A stretch of 52,824 nucleotides of DNA from Burkholderiales bacterium (GCA_014860445.1 JACZJT010000064.1:1-52824); one strand, 5' to 3'. Numbered from the stretch's first letter, positions 28,934 to 38,404 are shown. Notes: generated by a model not told the origin, from the letters alone. A program made the numbers and translations.

Positions 28934-31900
28934 TCAAGTACGCCGAGGAAGATCGAATTTCATGACCGTCGGGGCGTCGGCGCCGCAATACACGCTTGCA
29001 CTCACGCTCCAGCCGCGTTCTGTGGGATTGACGCCCACCATGGTGAAGCTGTCGCCTTCGGCTACAAGCTTGCGCTCATAGCGCATGTTCGCGCTACCGG
29101 CCGGCTCGAGCGGCAAAGCGCCGTCATCGACGAAGTCCTCCGCCTTGGCGTTGGCGAAAGGATAAGGCGCATAGAAGGGCGAAGCGACGATGCACAGCGC
29201 GCGCAGGCCGGAGACGCCCTCGCCTTCGAACGTAATCTTGCTGGCCATGGACAAATGCGGATCGCCGCAAAGGAACACCACGTTTTGGATGCGTTTTTCG
29301 GCGATAAACGAGAATAGCGCGCATAGCGAGTCTGGGAAACCATCCCAGCCGTCCGAGCGCGCCGCGTAGGCGTCGCCGCCGCGCGTCGCTTTCAGGAAAG
29401 GCACTACCACGCTGGGAGACAGCACGAACTTCGGCCGGTCGCCATAATTGCTGTCCCCTTGCTTGCGCTCCAGCCAGCACGTCAGCGCAGCGAACTGTTC
29501 ATCCGACATGATCTGCTTCCGATCCTTGCGGCCGGTGCGCGTATCGCAGGCGAAGAAGCCGAAGCCGCCGGCATCGAACGAATAAAAATAAGCGGGAGCT
29601 TTTCCCGTTGCGCCTACCGGGAGCGGCACGCCTGCTTCCTCGCAAAGTTCCGCTGCGTTGTTCGGCGAATGCTCCAACTGGTAAGCCTTGACCGCGCCCA
29701 GACCCCACTCCTTGTTGCGCTCGCGCTCTTCGTCGCACTCGTCTTGCGGGTGCCAGTCGTCGCACACCTCGTGGTCGTCCAGCATCATGTAGGTGGGCAG
29801 CTGCCGCAGCACCTCGCGTGCGTTCGGTGCGGTCCATACCTCTCGGTAGGCGTCGTAGAAGCGCGACCTGCGGTCCTTTGGATCGAACAGCCCGGCGGTG
29901 GCATCGGCGTAAATCTGATCACCGGCGAGCAACAGCAGCGAGGGCGCGTCCGGTCCCTTGGCATCGATCAAGTCGCGCAGCCGGCCGAAGCTCGCATCCG
30001 CCCGTTCGCGGTCCACCATCGCCGCCGGGTAGCGGCAGCTTCCGACGGCAAAGTTGATCGATGTACAGCTCGGATCGAGCCGGTCAAGCAGCTTCCGCGA
30101 CAATACGACTGAATCGCGGCGCGCCTCGTAGCCGAGGTCGCAGACGCGGCGTGCTTCCGCGCCTTGCTCCATCTTGCCTTCCCAGTGCACGCGTTCTTCC
30201 AATGTACTTTCGCCGTACCCGGCGCGAAGTTGGCACACGCCCTTCGCCAGTCCCGGTACCGATGACGGGTCTACACATACGTGATGGTGAGCTTTCTTCG
30301 CACCGACAGCTGCGCTTTCTTGCAGCAGCTGCACCGACGGCCTGTCGCTCTCCTTGGTATCGCGTTCGACCGAGGCGTAGGCGCCCACCATAAGAATCTC
30401 GAAATCCTGGTCAGGCAGCCCTGGGAGTGGAATGTCATTCACGCACAGGATGTCGGGCACCGGCCGCCGCGCCATTCGAAGATCCATCTTGAACGCGTAC
30501 CCCGGGACGGGAATGCCGTGCGTATCGAGTACGACCGCAATGACGAAATGTGCCGGCACATATTCGTCGTCCGTGCGGCACCAGATCCGCGCGATCCACT
30601 GGTCGCCCTTCTTGCACGTCCAACCAAGGACCGGGCCGATGAGAGGAGGCAACGCAAAGCGCGGGTGTCGATCCAGCGGCTTGGACGGGTCGAGCTTGGC
30701 AGCGGCATGGAGAAACTTGGACATGTCTCCATAAACATCGTACTCGGCGGTCTTGCCGATCAGTGGATCGAGGTGGCCGTAACCTGGGATCAACTTTCGA
30801 TCCCGGCGCTTGGCATCGGAGCCGAATATATCCACCAGCAGCCTTAACGAACGTTCCGTTGTTTTAGGATGGAATACATCGTTCTTTTCTCCGTGCATGA
30901 ACAGCACCGAAAAGCCGAAATGCTTCTTGATGTTTTCGTCCGTGACGTAGGTATTGCAGCCATCGTAGTCCGTTAGCCGCATGGAAAGCGCGTACTTTCC
31001 CGTCTGTTCGAAGGTCCTGATATTGGTGTGCCCGAGCATGTCGCCGAGCGCGTCGAGCATGCTTGGGTCGACGTTTTCATGTTGGAACAGGCGCCCGAAC
31101 ACGCCGGCCGAACGGTTGCAGTTGGCGATGTGGGTGTCTAACTCGCACGGAGGCCAAGGCTTGTGCGCAGAGAGCTCCGATTCCGGGTAGGGATAGGTGT
31201 ACAGGATACGATCGAGCAGCGCATCCTTCCAGTCTGCACTGCTGTCGACCGAGCTATAAAGGAAATCCGCCGCCATATAGCGGCGCATGGCCGCGGCCAT
31301 ATAACCACGGAACCGATTGCCTTCCGAGAGCGTGATCAGCGGCCCGACCTGCAACAGCACCGCGCTGCGCACCTGCTGGTCCAGCGTGCCAGCGAGGGCG
31401 GCACTGCAAAACATCGCCGAGCCGATGCAATGCGCGACCACGTCGAGCTTGTCGTGCTTGCTTGCCTTCAACACCTGTTGCACGATGGCCGGAATGTCGT
31501 TGCGCGCGACTTCGTCCAGCGTCCATTGATGGAAGGACGAGGGTACGGCGATGCTGGTGCGCAGTTCCGCCACCCAGACGTCGAAGCCGTTCTCCGCCAG
31601 ATGGCGCACCAGATTGCGCTCCAGTTTCGGGTGGCAGAATTGGATGCCGCCGGAACCGAAACCGTGGATTAGAAGCACGGGTAACGCGCCCGGCTTCGTC
31701 TCGTCCCGGTAGCGAGTCAATGGCAGGACCAGATTTCCTTTCGACCTGGACGAAGACACCGGAGCGGTTACGCTGTGATGCTCCATCTTCAATCCGTCCA
31801 GCGCGCCCGGCGTGCGCCGACGAATACGCTCGTCCTCCGTAAGATGCTTTTCGTACACGGGCAGGCGGAAACTCCAGAAGTGCACCTTGGCCACCACGCG

Positions 31901-34516
31901 GGCGAGAAACAACCCGATCGAAGCCAAATCCATGAATGCGCTCGGCTGGTCGAGATGGCGGACGATCTGCAACTGCGCGGCGAATCTGCGCACCATGTGC
32001 GCGAGGTCTATGCTCAGCTTGCCCACCTCGCGTGGAACGCCGCAGGGTTGGGTAACCGTCACCGTCAGTTCGGACAATTGACGCCAGGGATTGCCGTCGC
32101 TTACATACGCCAGCGTTTTCAAGCCGACGATGTGCGTATCCTTGGGAAGCAGGAGTGCACCTTTGTGCTTTAGGTCGCTCTGCAGCTGCATTTCGTAGCG
32201 CAGAAGGCGCACCTCGCCGACGTTCGATCCCAGATTGAAAAACAGCTTGGCGCTCGCCCAAAGCGACTTCCATGTTTTGAGCTTGAGCAGAGACGTCCAT
32301 CCTTCCCCCTTTCCTTCGCGTCTCCGCTGGAAGAAATCGCTGATTCCGCGCGCCCAGAGCCAGGTCCAGAATACCTTCAAGCTGCGGCCCCACGGTCCCG
32401 TCTCGTCGCGTTCCATCCAGTAGACGCTGCCTGTGACGGACGCAGGCTCGCCACCAATCGCGCTAAGGCTCGCTTTCTCCAGCTTTACCGTGTGCGGACC
32501 GGTGCGCAGGAATTCGCGGATATCACCGATCTCGGCGAACTCCACTTCGAGTTCCATGGCGACCGGTTTCCCCGGGGTCGGCAACAGGGCCAGGTCGCCT
32601 TTCATCTTCTCGGCGAAGCGAATCGCAGTGTTCGATTTTGCAGCCGGCTTGACTTGCGGCGTTTTTGGCAAGTCCGGAAGCTTGCCCGGAGTCCTTTTGT
32701 AATCTATCTCCCAGCCCCGGTCGACGGCATAGCGTGCAATCGCGCGCTCCGCGAGCGCGGTAATGGTAAGCAGCGGATTGATGCCCAACGCAGTCGGCAC
32801 GATTGCACCGTCCAGCACCAGCAGCCCTTGGTGAATGCGGGTTCGGTCCGAGGGCACCGTCGGGTCGTAGACGCGACCGATGTGATCCACCACGCCGGAT
32901 CCCCAGTCATCACCCATGGCGCAACCGCCCAGCGGGTGCACCGTCAGCAGCTTGCCCTGGGGTTTCTCCCCGGAAAGAATCCCGGAAACCTCCTCGGGCA
33001 AAGGCCGCCACATGGGATTGCGCAGATAGCTACCGCCCAGAGCTTCGGATTTACGCAGGATCTCGTCCTGACGCTGGTAGACCGCTTCGGCGCCGGCGTT
33101 ATTCCACTCCATCTTGATCGCACCGCTGCCGGCTGCGCTTTCCCAGCCATCCACCATTTCGAGACGGCCCCGCGCGCCGTCGTCACCCATGGCCGCAAAA
33201 ATCTGGGTACGCTCTATTAGGTCTGGATCCACTGCGACCGGATCGAGCCCGTCCGGATGGTGCGTGCTCCCATCGAAGCGTACGAGACCCACAGGCAGCG
33301 CGCCGGTGGTGACGATCTCCTCGAACACCCGGCGCAACGGCGAGGGGATACCCAATTCCTCGATCACGATGCGATCTGCGCGGGTACTACCTGTCTCTAT
33401 CACGCCGATGATCGTCGGCCCGACGTCGCGCTCTATTTCCGCGTCCTCCTCAGGGGCTGCGTTCACGCGGTCACGCTGCCCGTAGAGCACGCTGATCATG
33501 TCTCCATTTCCGGAGAACCGAGCACCGAGTTTTTCCGAAAAACGCAGACCCGGAGCACGCGAGCGCATCAGGATTTCAGTCGAACCCAGTGTGCCGGCCG
33601 CAAGCACGACATGGCGCGCGCGCACAAATCTGTCCTGATCGTCTTGCGGATGGCGCTGGCTGGTTTGACGGACGTGAACCTGCCAGGTTGGCGCAACGTT
33701 CTCCCCGCCAATCTTCTGCACATGCGTCACGGTGGCATTGACGAACAATCGTGCGCCGCAGCGTTTCGCCAGCGGCAGGTAATTCATCGCCAGCGTATTC
33801 TTCGCCCAGTTATTGCAGCCTGTGACGCAGTTGCCGGTGCGCAGACAGGTCTGTTGCATGACCCCCTGCGCGTTGGGTTCTGTTTTCCCATTTCTATCTT
33901 TTGCGACTTCGAACGTGACCGCCACCTTGGCCCGGCGCGCGCGCTCGCCGATCGTCTTTGCGAACGCTTCCAGTTGTTCGTACTTGGCCGCCCCTCCAAC
34001 CTCGGCCTCGACCACGCCGAGGATCTTCTCGGCGCGGTCGTAGCACGCTTCCAGCGTCGTCAGATCGCGCCGCAATTCCGCCGGCCAGGCCGGGTCCGCG
34101 AATACGTCCTTGGTGGCGCGCTCCGCCACGCTCGCATTGATCAGCGACCCACCCCCCAGGCCATTGCCGACCAGCACGCTGATGTCCGCGCCCAGGCGAA
34201 AATCGAACAGGCCGTCGGCCTGCCCTTTGGACTTCGGATCGTCGTAACGGCTGAAGCGCACGCAGCCGGGCAACTCGGAGAAACTGCCTGGGAAAGTACC
34301 GGGGACATACTCCTGCCCGCGTTCGAGCACGCAGACCCTGAGCCTCGTGCCGTTGTCGTCGATTGTCGCCTGCGCCAGCCGCGCCGCGGCGACCGCACCA
34401 CCGTAGCCGCTGCCCACCACGACGACGTCGAAATCGACTTCCTCGTTCGCGCTGCTATCGAGCGCGCTAAACAAATCCTCGACACCTTCTGCCAGCCATT
34501 GCGGTCGGTAGTTCAT
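28934..34516 (-). CDS. Three-domain fusion: GMC/cholesterol-oxidase-like flavoenzyme, alpha/beta hydrolase, PhoD-like metallophosphatase
   Basis: One uninterrupted 1860-residue protein. Residues 1-600 are a cholesterol-oxidase-like GMC flavoenzyme: FAD motif VVGSGYGG at 33-40, GNGLGGGSLINASV, HPLGGCAMG from H527, then TALGINPLLTITALAERA. Residues about 620-900 form a linker region of unknown fold. Residues about 930-1270 are an alpha/beta hydrolase: oxyanion-type HGFGSGG at 951, nucleophile elbow AHCIGS with cysteine C1030 where serine is usual, D1213 and H1248 in GYGHLDP. Residues about 1500-1860 are a PhoD-like phosphatase: GDQIYAD at 1532, DDHE at 1580-1583, GDPH with H1754. No signal peptide or clear membrane anchor is visible. 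The start at 34516 is set by AAGGAGG just upstream; an earlier in-frame ATG lies before that site. The gene follows a kinase and regulator on the same strand. The substrate is unknown; oxidation, acyl or ester chemistry and phosphoester cleavage of a lipid-like compound would fit. Confidence 0.9.
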   Translation of the reverse strand: MNYRPQWLAEGVEDLFSALDSSANEEVDFDVVVVGSGYGGAVAAARLAQATIDDNGTRLRVCVLERGQEYVPGTFPGSFSELPGCVRFSRYDDPKSKGQADGLFDFRLGADISVLVGNGLGGGSLINASVAERATKDVFADPAWPAELRRDLTTLEACYDRAEKILGVVEAEVGGAAKYEQLEAFAKTIGERARRAKVAVTFEVAKDRNGKTEPNAQGVMQQTCLRTGNCVTGCNNWAKNTLAMNYLPLAKRCGARLFVNATVTHVQKIGGENVAPTWQVHVRQTSQRHPQDDQDRFVRARHVVLAAGTLGSTEILMRSRAPGLRFSEKLGARFSGNGDMISVLYGQRDRVNAAPEEDAEIERDVGPTIIGVIETGSTRADRIVIEELGIPSPLRRVFEEIVTTGALPVGLVRFDGSTHHPDGLDPVAVDPDLIERTQIFAAMGDDGARGRLEMVDGWESAAGSGAIKMEWNNAGAEAVYQRQDEILRKSEALGGSYLRNPMWRPLPEEVSGILSGEKPQGKLLTVHPLGGCAMGDDWGSGVVDHIGRVYDPTVPSDRTRIHQGLLVLDGAIVPTALGINPLLTITALAERAIARYAVDRGWEIDYKRTPGKLPDLPKTPQVKPAAKSNTAIRFAEKMKGDLALLPTPGKPVAMELEVEFAEIGDIREFLRTGPHTVKLEKASLSAIGGEPASVTGSVYWMERDETGPWGRSLKVFWTWLWARGISDFFQRRREGKGEGWTSLLKLKTWKSLWASAKLFFNLGSNVGEVRLLRYEMQLQSDLKHKGALLLPKDTHIVGLKTLAYVSDGNPWRQLSELTVTVTQPCGVPREVGKLSIDLAHMVRRFAAQLQIVRHLDQPSAFMDLASIGLFLARVVAKVHFWSFRLPVYEKHLTEDERIRRRTPGALDGLKMEHHSVTAPVSSSRSKGNLVLPLTRYRDETKPGALPVLLIHGFGSGGIQFCHPKLERNLVRHLAENGFDVWVAELRTSIAVPSSFHQWTLDEVARNDIPAIVQQVLKASKHDKLDVVAHCIGSAMFCSAALAGTLDQQVRSAVLLQVGPLITLSEGNRFRGYMAAAMRRYMAADFLYSSVDSSADWKDALLDRILYTYPYPESELSAHKPWPPCELDTHIANCNRSAGVFGRLFQHENVDPSMLDALGDMLGHTNIRTFEQTGKYALSMRLTDYDGCNTYVTDENIKKHFGFSVLFMHGEKNDVFHPKTTERSLRLLVDIFGSDAKRRDRKLIPGYGHLDPLIGKTAEYDVYGDMSKFLHAAAKLDPSKPLDRHPRFALPPLIGPVLGWTCKKGDQWIARIWCRTDDEYVPAHFVIAVVLDTHGIPVPGYAFKMDLRMARRPVPDILCVNDIPLPGLPDQDFEILMVGAYASVERDTKESDRPSVQLLQESAAVGAKKAHHHVCVDPSSVPGLAKGVCQLRAGYGESTLEERVHWEGKMEQGAEARRVCDLGYEARRDSVVLSRKLLDRLDPSCTSINFAVGSCRYPAAMVDRERADASFGRLRDLIDAKGPDAPSLLLLAGDQIYADATAGLFDPKDRRSRFYDAYREVWTAPNAREVLRQLPTYMMLDDHEVCDDWHPQDECDEERERNKEWGLGAVKAYQLEHSPNNAAELCEEAGVPLPVGATGKAPAYFYSFDAGGFGFFACDTRTGRKDRKQIMSDEQFAALTCWLERKQGDSNYGDRPKFVLSPSVVVPFLKATRGGDAYAARSDGWDGFPDSLCALFSFIAEKRIQNVVFLCGDPHLSMASKITFEGEGVSGLRALCIVASPFYAPYPFANAKAEDFVDDGALPLEPAGSANMRYERKLVAEGDSFTMVGVNPTERGWSVSASVYCGADAPTVMKFDLPRRT

Positions 34517-34564
34517 GGCGATGCCCCCTCCTTGCAAGCCGCGTCTTGCGCGGCGTATTTCTTC

Positions 34565-36361
34565 TTATCGTGCCAGTACTGCGAGCATGGTCTGCTTGAG
34601 CTTGTCGGCGGACACCGGTTTGTGCAAAAAGGGCAGGCCGCTCTCCTGCGCCTCGCGCAGCCGCTCCGGTGCCGTGTCACCGCTGACCATGAGCGCCGGC
34701 ACATCGCCCAGGCGTTCGCGCAGCCGGCGTACGGTTTCAATGCCATTCTCGTGCTGCGGTAAGCGGAAATCGGCAACGATCAAGTCGATCTCGAGCGCGT
34801 GCTCATCGAGCAGGCGCTGCGCTTCGACATAACCGCTGCAGGCCCTGACCCGACAGCCCCAGGATTCGAGCAAAGCGCGCATGCCTACGCGCACGCTCGG
34901 CTCGTCGTCGATCACCAGGACCGTGACGCCAACGAGCGCAACCGCGTCCTCGCCCGCGGTTGCGGGCGGCGGATAGGGGAAGACGTGTCCACCTTCCGCC
35001 CTTGGCAGCGTGACGGAGAATGTCGAGCCGCGCCCGGATTGGCTCACCAGTTTGACTTTCAGCCCGAGCAGACGCGCCAGTCGCTTCACGATCGCCAGTC
35101 CCAACCCCAGTCCTTGCGTGCGGTCGCGCTCCGGATTGCCCACCTGGTAGAACTCTTCAAAAATGCGCTCGCGCTCGGAATTCGGAATGCCCGCTCCGGT
35201 GTCGCGCACCGCGATGCATACCGAGCTCTCGTCAACTTCCACGTCCAGCGCGACATCGCCCACGGCAGTGTATTTGAACGCGTTGTCCACCAGATTGCGC
35301 AGCATGCGCTCTAGCAGCACCGGGTCGGTTTCCATAATTGCATCGACCGGTGCGACGCGAAACGCCAATTTCTTCTCGCGCGCCACCGGCCGGTAATCGG
35401 CCTCGATACGCTCGATCAGTTCCTTCACGTTTACGCGCCGGATTTCCGGCGATACCGCACCCGCGTCGAGCTTGGAAACATCCAGCAGCGAATCCACCAG
35501 CGTGGACAGCGACGCGAGCGCTTGATTGATGTGGCCGGCGATCTCGCTGGTCGTGGCGTCCACGGCGCGCATGGTCAGCGTTGCACTGTACAGCGACAGG
35601 GCATGCAGCGGCTGGCGCAGATCATGGCTGGCCGCGGCGAGAAATTGCGACTTGGCGCGGTTCGCTGCTTCCGCGTGGTCGCGCGCGAGCATCACCTCCT
35701 GTCGCTCGCGCTCCAGCGCTTCGAGCAGCCTCTCGTTTTCGTAGCGAATCAGGAAGGATTCACGTACCACACGCTCGTTGTCGCGCACGAAAAGTACCTG
35801 GATCAAACCGAACAGGACGATCAATACCGCCACCGCCACGCTTTGCGTATCGCCCGTCATCACCCATAACAGCACAAGCGGCAGCAGGGCCGGCGCGACG
35901 TAAGCATAAAACACACGCGCATAGGCGGCCGCGGTGGATACACCGCCCGCGGTCCAGCACACAAGGATCATGGTGAGCAGCGCCCTTTCGACGTCGGGCA
36001 AACGTGAAAAAAACAAGGGCCCTGCCGACCCCGTAAACAGCCCGGCGCCGAACGCAAACCACATCATATGTCCCAGGGCGCGCTGTACGTCGACGGGTGG
36101 CTTGTTCAACTGGCGCAGTGCATATGCGCGGCGCACGAACAATAGCGCGACCAGCGCCACTGCCCACAAAACCACCTGATACACGGGCGCATGGCCGGAC
36201 ACTATGTACGCGAGTACCGTCGCGACGATCGCGATCACAAAGGGCGAGCGCGTCGCCTGTCGCGCGAGCAGGTTGAACTGCTGTCGTCGCAGGTGCGTAA
36301 ACCGGACCGGATCCTGCTCCACCGGCAGAAGCTCGGCTTTGCCTGAAATGGCCGCGCCCAA
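34565..36361 (-). CDS. Membrane-bound hybrid sensor histidine kinase
   Basis: A hybrid kinase of about 598 residues. The N-terminal 180 residues hold five or six hydrophobic helices without a large periplasmic loop, so it may sense the membrane or a membrane-borne signal. A short coiled coil (ENERLLEALERERQEVM) leads into HisKA with H246 in ASHDLRQPLHAL, then HATPase boxes NLVDNAFKY, DTGAGI and GLGLGLAIVKRL. The C-terminal receiver domain has D531 in IVADFRLPQ. No ATG lies in a suitable place; I chose the TTG at 36361, which follows GAGGCGG, over another TTG at 36379 that overlaps the regulator stop. It sits between the regulator and the fusion enzyme, 48 bp before the latter. Confidence 0.85.
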   Translation of the reverse strand: MGAAISGKAELLPVEQDPVRFTHLRRQQFNLLARQATRSPFVIAIVATVLAYIVSGHAPVYQVVLWAVALVALLFVRRAYALRQLNKPPVDVQRALGHMMWFAFGAGLFTGSAGPLFFSRLPDVERALLTMILVCWTAGGVSTAAAYARVFYAYVAPALLPLVLLWVMTGDTQSVAVAVLIVLFGLIQVLFVRDNERVVRESFLIRYENERLLEALERERQEVMLARDHAEAANRAKSQFLAAASHDLRQPLHALSLYSATLTMRAVDATTSEIAGHINQALASLSTLVDSLLDVSKLDAGAVSPEIRRVNVKELIERIEADYRPVAREKKLAFRVAPVDAIMETDPVLLERMLRNLVDNAFKYTAVGDVALDVEVDESSVCIAVRDTGAGIPNSERERIFEEFYQVGNPERDRTQGLGLGLAIVKRLARLLGLKVKLVSQSGRGSTFSVTLPRAEGGHVFPYPPPATAGEDAVALVGVTVLVIDDEPSVRVGMRALLESWGCRVRACSGYVEAQRLLDEHALEIDLIVADFRLPQHENGIETVRRLRERLGDVPALMVSGDTAPERLREAQESGLPFLHKPVSADKLKQTMLAVLAR

Positions 36362-36371
36362 GGCGACCGCC

Positions 36372-37022
36372 TCAGCCAAGGCGCAGCCCCAGCTTTGCGG
36401 CAGCGTAGACCGCTTCGGTGCGATTGTGGACGTCCAGCGCGAGAAATACCGCGGAAAGGTGGGCCTTGACCGTACCTTCTGACACATCCAGTTCGCGTGC
36501 GATGACTTTGTTCGGTTTGCCTTTGATTATGCAATGCAGCACGTCCATCTGCCGCGGCGTGAGACCCGGCAGCGCGCCCTTGCCCGGGTTCTGATCAGAC
36601 GACGACACGGATGCAGAGACCGGATGCGCCGCGTCGAGTACGGCGGACGGCAGGTACACGCCCTGTGCCAACACCAGCCGCAAGGCCTGGATCAGCACTT
36701 CGGGCGTCGACGACTTGGGGATGAAACCCATCGCGCCTGCGTCGATCGCCGCGCGCACGACGCGCGGATCCTCCTCGGCTGAGAGAACCACCAGCGGCGT
36801 GCCCGGAATCGCGGTTCGCAGCGCGGCGAGCGCGTCCATGCCGTTCAGGCCGGGCATCTTGAGATCGAGCAGCACCAGGTCATATGGTCGCGCGGCGACA
36901 AGATTCAGCGCATGGGCGCCGTCACTTGCCTCGTCCATTTCCAGATCGGCATCGAGGCTGCGCAGCAGGTAGCGCATACCTCCCCTAAGCAAGGGATGGT
37001 CGTCTATCAACAGAATATTCAT
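36372..37022 (-). CDS. NarL/LuxR-family response regulator
   Basis: A 216-residue two-component regulator. The receiver has the acidic pair D7-D8, phosphoacceptor D53 in LLDLKMPGLNG and conserved Lys in FIPKSS. A linker leads to a LuxR-type HTH from about residue 148: LTPRQMDVLHCIIKGKPNKVIARELDVSEGTVKAHLSAVF (the recognition helix near the end). It is the first gene of a minus-strand run with the hybrid kinase and the three-domain enzyme, so it most likely controls that enzyme or itself. An 18-bp palindrome 62-79 bp upstream of its start is a candidate binding site. Confidence 0.93.
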   Translation of the reverse strand: MNILLIDDHPLLRGGMRYLLRSLDADLEMDEASDGAHALNLVAARPYDLVLLDLKMPGLNGMDALAALRTAIPGTPLVVLSAEEDPRVVRAAIDAGAMGFIPKSSTPEVLIQALRLVLAQGVYLPSAVLDAAHPVSASVSSSDQNPGKGALPGLTPRQMDVLHCIIKGKPNKVIARELDVSEGTVKAHLSAVFLALDVHNRTEAVYAAAKLGLRLG

Positions 37023-37083
37023 GGCCTGCGCTCATGCGTATAGAAGACGACGCGAGCATACCCCAGCTTGCCGCGCGCCGCAC

Positions 37084-37101
37084 CCTAGCCAAATGGCTAG
37101 G
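37084..37101. promoter_or_regulatory. 18-bp palindrome upstream of the response regulator gene
   Basis: CCTAGCCA-AA-TGGCTAGG has perfect 8-bp arms around two bases. It lies 62 bp upstream of the regulator start and 110 bp upstream of the divergent CoA-transferase start. It looks like an operator for a dimeric regulator, with the adjacent NarL-type protein the obvious candidate. Confidence 0.55.
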
Positions 37102-37210
37102 TCCCTTGTCCGCTCACTGGCGCGACTCAGGAACTTCCTTCTCATACAAGACGATTTCGCCCCTGTTCTTGTGAGAAAATTCAGCCTGTCGTCAAATCGC
37201 CGGAACCGCA

Positions 37211-38404
37211 ATGCAACTGCCACTCGAAGGAATCAAAGTGCTGGACCTGAGCCATGCGCTCGCCGGGCCGTTTTGCTCGACCATGCTTGCCGATTACGGC
37301 GCGCAGGTGATCAAGATCGAGCCGCCCGGCCTTGGCGATATCGCACGTGCCTGGGGCACGCCGCTGCCCGGCGGGGAGACGGATTACTTCATCAGTCTGC
37401 ATCGGAATAAACAGGGCATGGTGCTCGATCTGAAGAAACCCGAAGGCAAGGAAACCTTCCTGCGTCTGGTCGAGCGCTGCGACATCGTGCTGGAGAACTA
37501 CCGTGCCGGCGCGCTTTCGCGCCTGGGCCTGGACTATGAAACAGCGCGCAAACGCAATCCCGGCATTATCTACTGCTCGATTTCTGGTTTCGGTCAGGAC
37601 GGACCCTACCGCGACCGCCCTGCGCTGGACCTGATTCTGCAGGCCGAGAGCGGTATGATCAGCGTCACAGGAGAGGCCGGCGGACACGGCGCGCGCGCCG
37701 GCGTATCGATTGCGGACCTGACGGCGGGAATGAACGCCGCGTTCGGCGTCATGCTGGCGCTGCGCGCGAAGGAAAAGAGCGGCATCGGCCAGTCGATAGA
37801 CGTGTCGATGATGGAAGGCCAGATGGCGCTGCTCAGCACCATGCTGGGCAACTACTGCGCAACCGGCGAGATTCCCGCCCCCATGGGCACCGCCTACAAG
37901 GCGCTGCTGCCGTACCAGACGTTCCAGACCAAGACGCGCGACCTCGCGCTGGCCGTGGGCAGCGAAAAGCTGTGGAGAGCTTTCTGTCCTGTCATCGGCT
38001 GCCCGGAACTGGCAGACGATCCGCGTTTTCGCAGCAATGGGGATCGCAACCGCAATCGCGAAGCACTGGTCGAAACGCTGCAGCAGGCCTTCCTCACGCG
38101 CAGCTACGAGGAGTGGGAGGAACTTCTGACCAAGGCCGGGATTCCGGTGGGCGCAATCAACAACCTCGCGCAGGTGGTCGACCATCCGCAGGTAAAGGCG
38201 CGCGGCTCCATCGTCGAGATCGACCATCCGCGCGCGGGGAAGGTTCGGGTCGTGGGCGTTCCGGTGCGCCTGTCGGCGACGCCGGGCTCGATACGCGAGC
38301 CGGCACCGGCGCCGGGAGAACACACGGCGGCGGTGTTGCGGGACGTGCTCGGATTGGGCGCCGAAGAAATCGACGCGCTGCGCGTCGCGGGCGCGCTGGG
38401 CTGA
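37211..38404 (+). CDS. Family III (CaiB/BaiF) CoA-transferase
   Basis: A 397-residue formyl-CoA transferase-like enzyme that moves CoA between carboxylic acids. The N-terminus LEGIKVLDLSHALAGPFCS and IKIEPPGLGDIAR are family hallmarks. The nucleophilic aspartate is D169 in SIADLTAGMNAAFG, the same number as in formyl-CoA:oxalate CoA-transferase. The segment LALAVGSEKLWRAFC and the C-terminal VDHPQVKARG complete the pattern. It is a single gene, divergent from the regulator. No oxalyl-CoA decarboxylase, carnitine or aromatic degradation gene is adjacent, so the acid is not known. Confidence 0.93.
   Translation: MQLPLEGIKVLDLSHALAGPFCSTMLADYGAQVIKIEPPGLGDIARAWGTPLPGGETDYFISLHRNKQGMVLDLKKPEGKETFLRLVERCDIVLENYRAGALSRLGLDYETARKRNPGIIYCSISGFGQDGPYRDRPALDLILQAESGMISVTGEAGGHGARAGVSIADLTAGMNAAFGVMLALRAKEKSGIGQSIDVSMMEGQMALLSTMLGNYCATGEIPAPMGTAYKALLPYQTFQTKTRDLALAVGSEKLWRAFCPVIGCPELADDPRFRSNGDRNRNREALVETLQQAFLTRSYEEWEELLTKAGIPVGAINNLAQVVDHPQVKARGSIVEIDHPRAGKVRVVGVPVRLSATPGSIREPAPAPGEHTAAVLRDVLGLGAEEIDALRVAGALG

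Noticed and set aside
28934-34516. The very long fusion gene as an artefact of missing stop codons between separate genes.
   Set aside because: No internal Shine-Dalgarno plus start at the domain borders was evident, and the linker regions read as ordinary protein, so a true fusion is favoured, subject to resequencing.
33257-34762. A 501-residue plus-strand frame opposite the GMC domain.
   Set aside because: It spans the start of the fusion gene and part of the kinase gene in antisense, with no ribosome binding site or domain.
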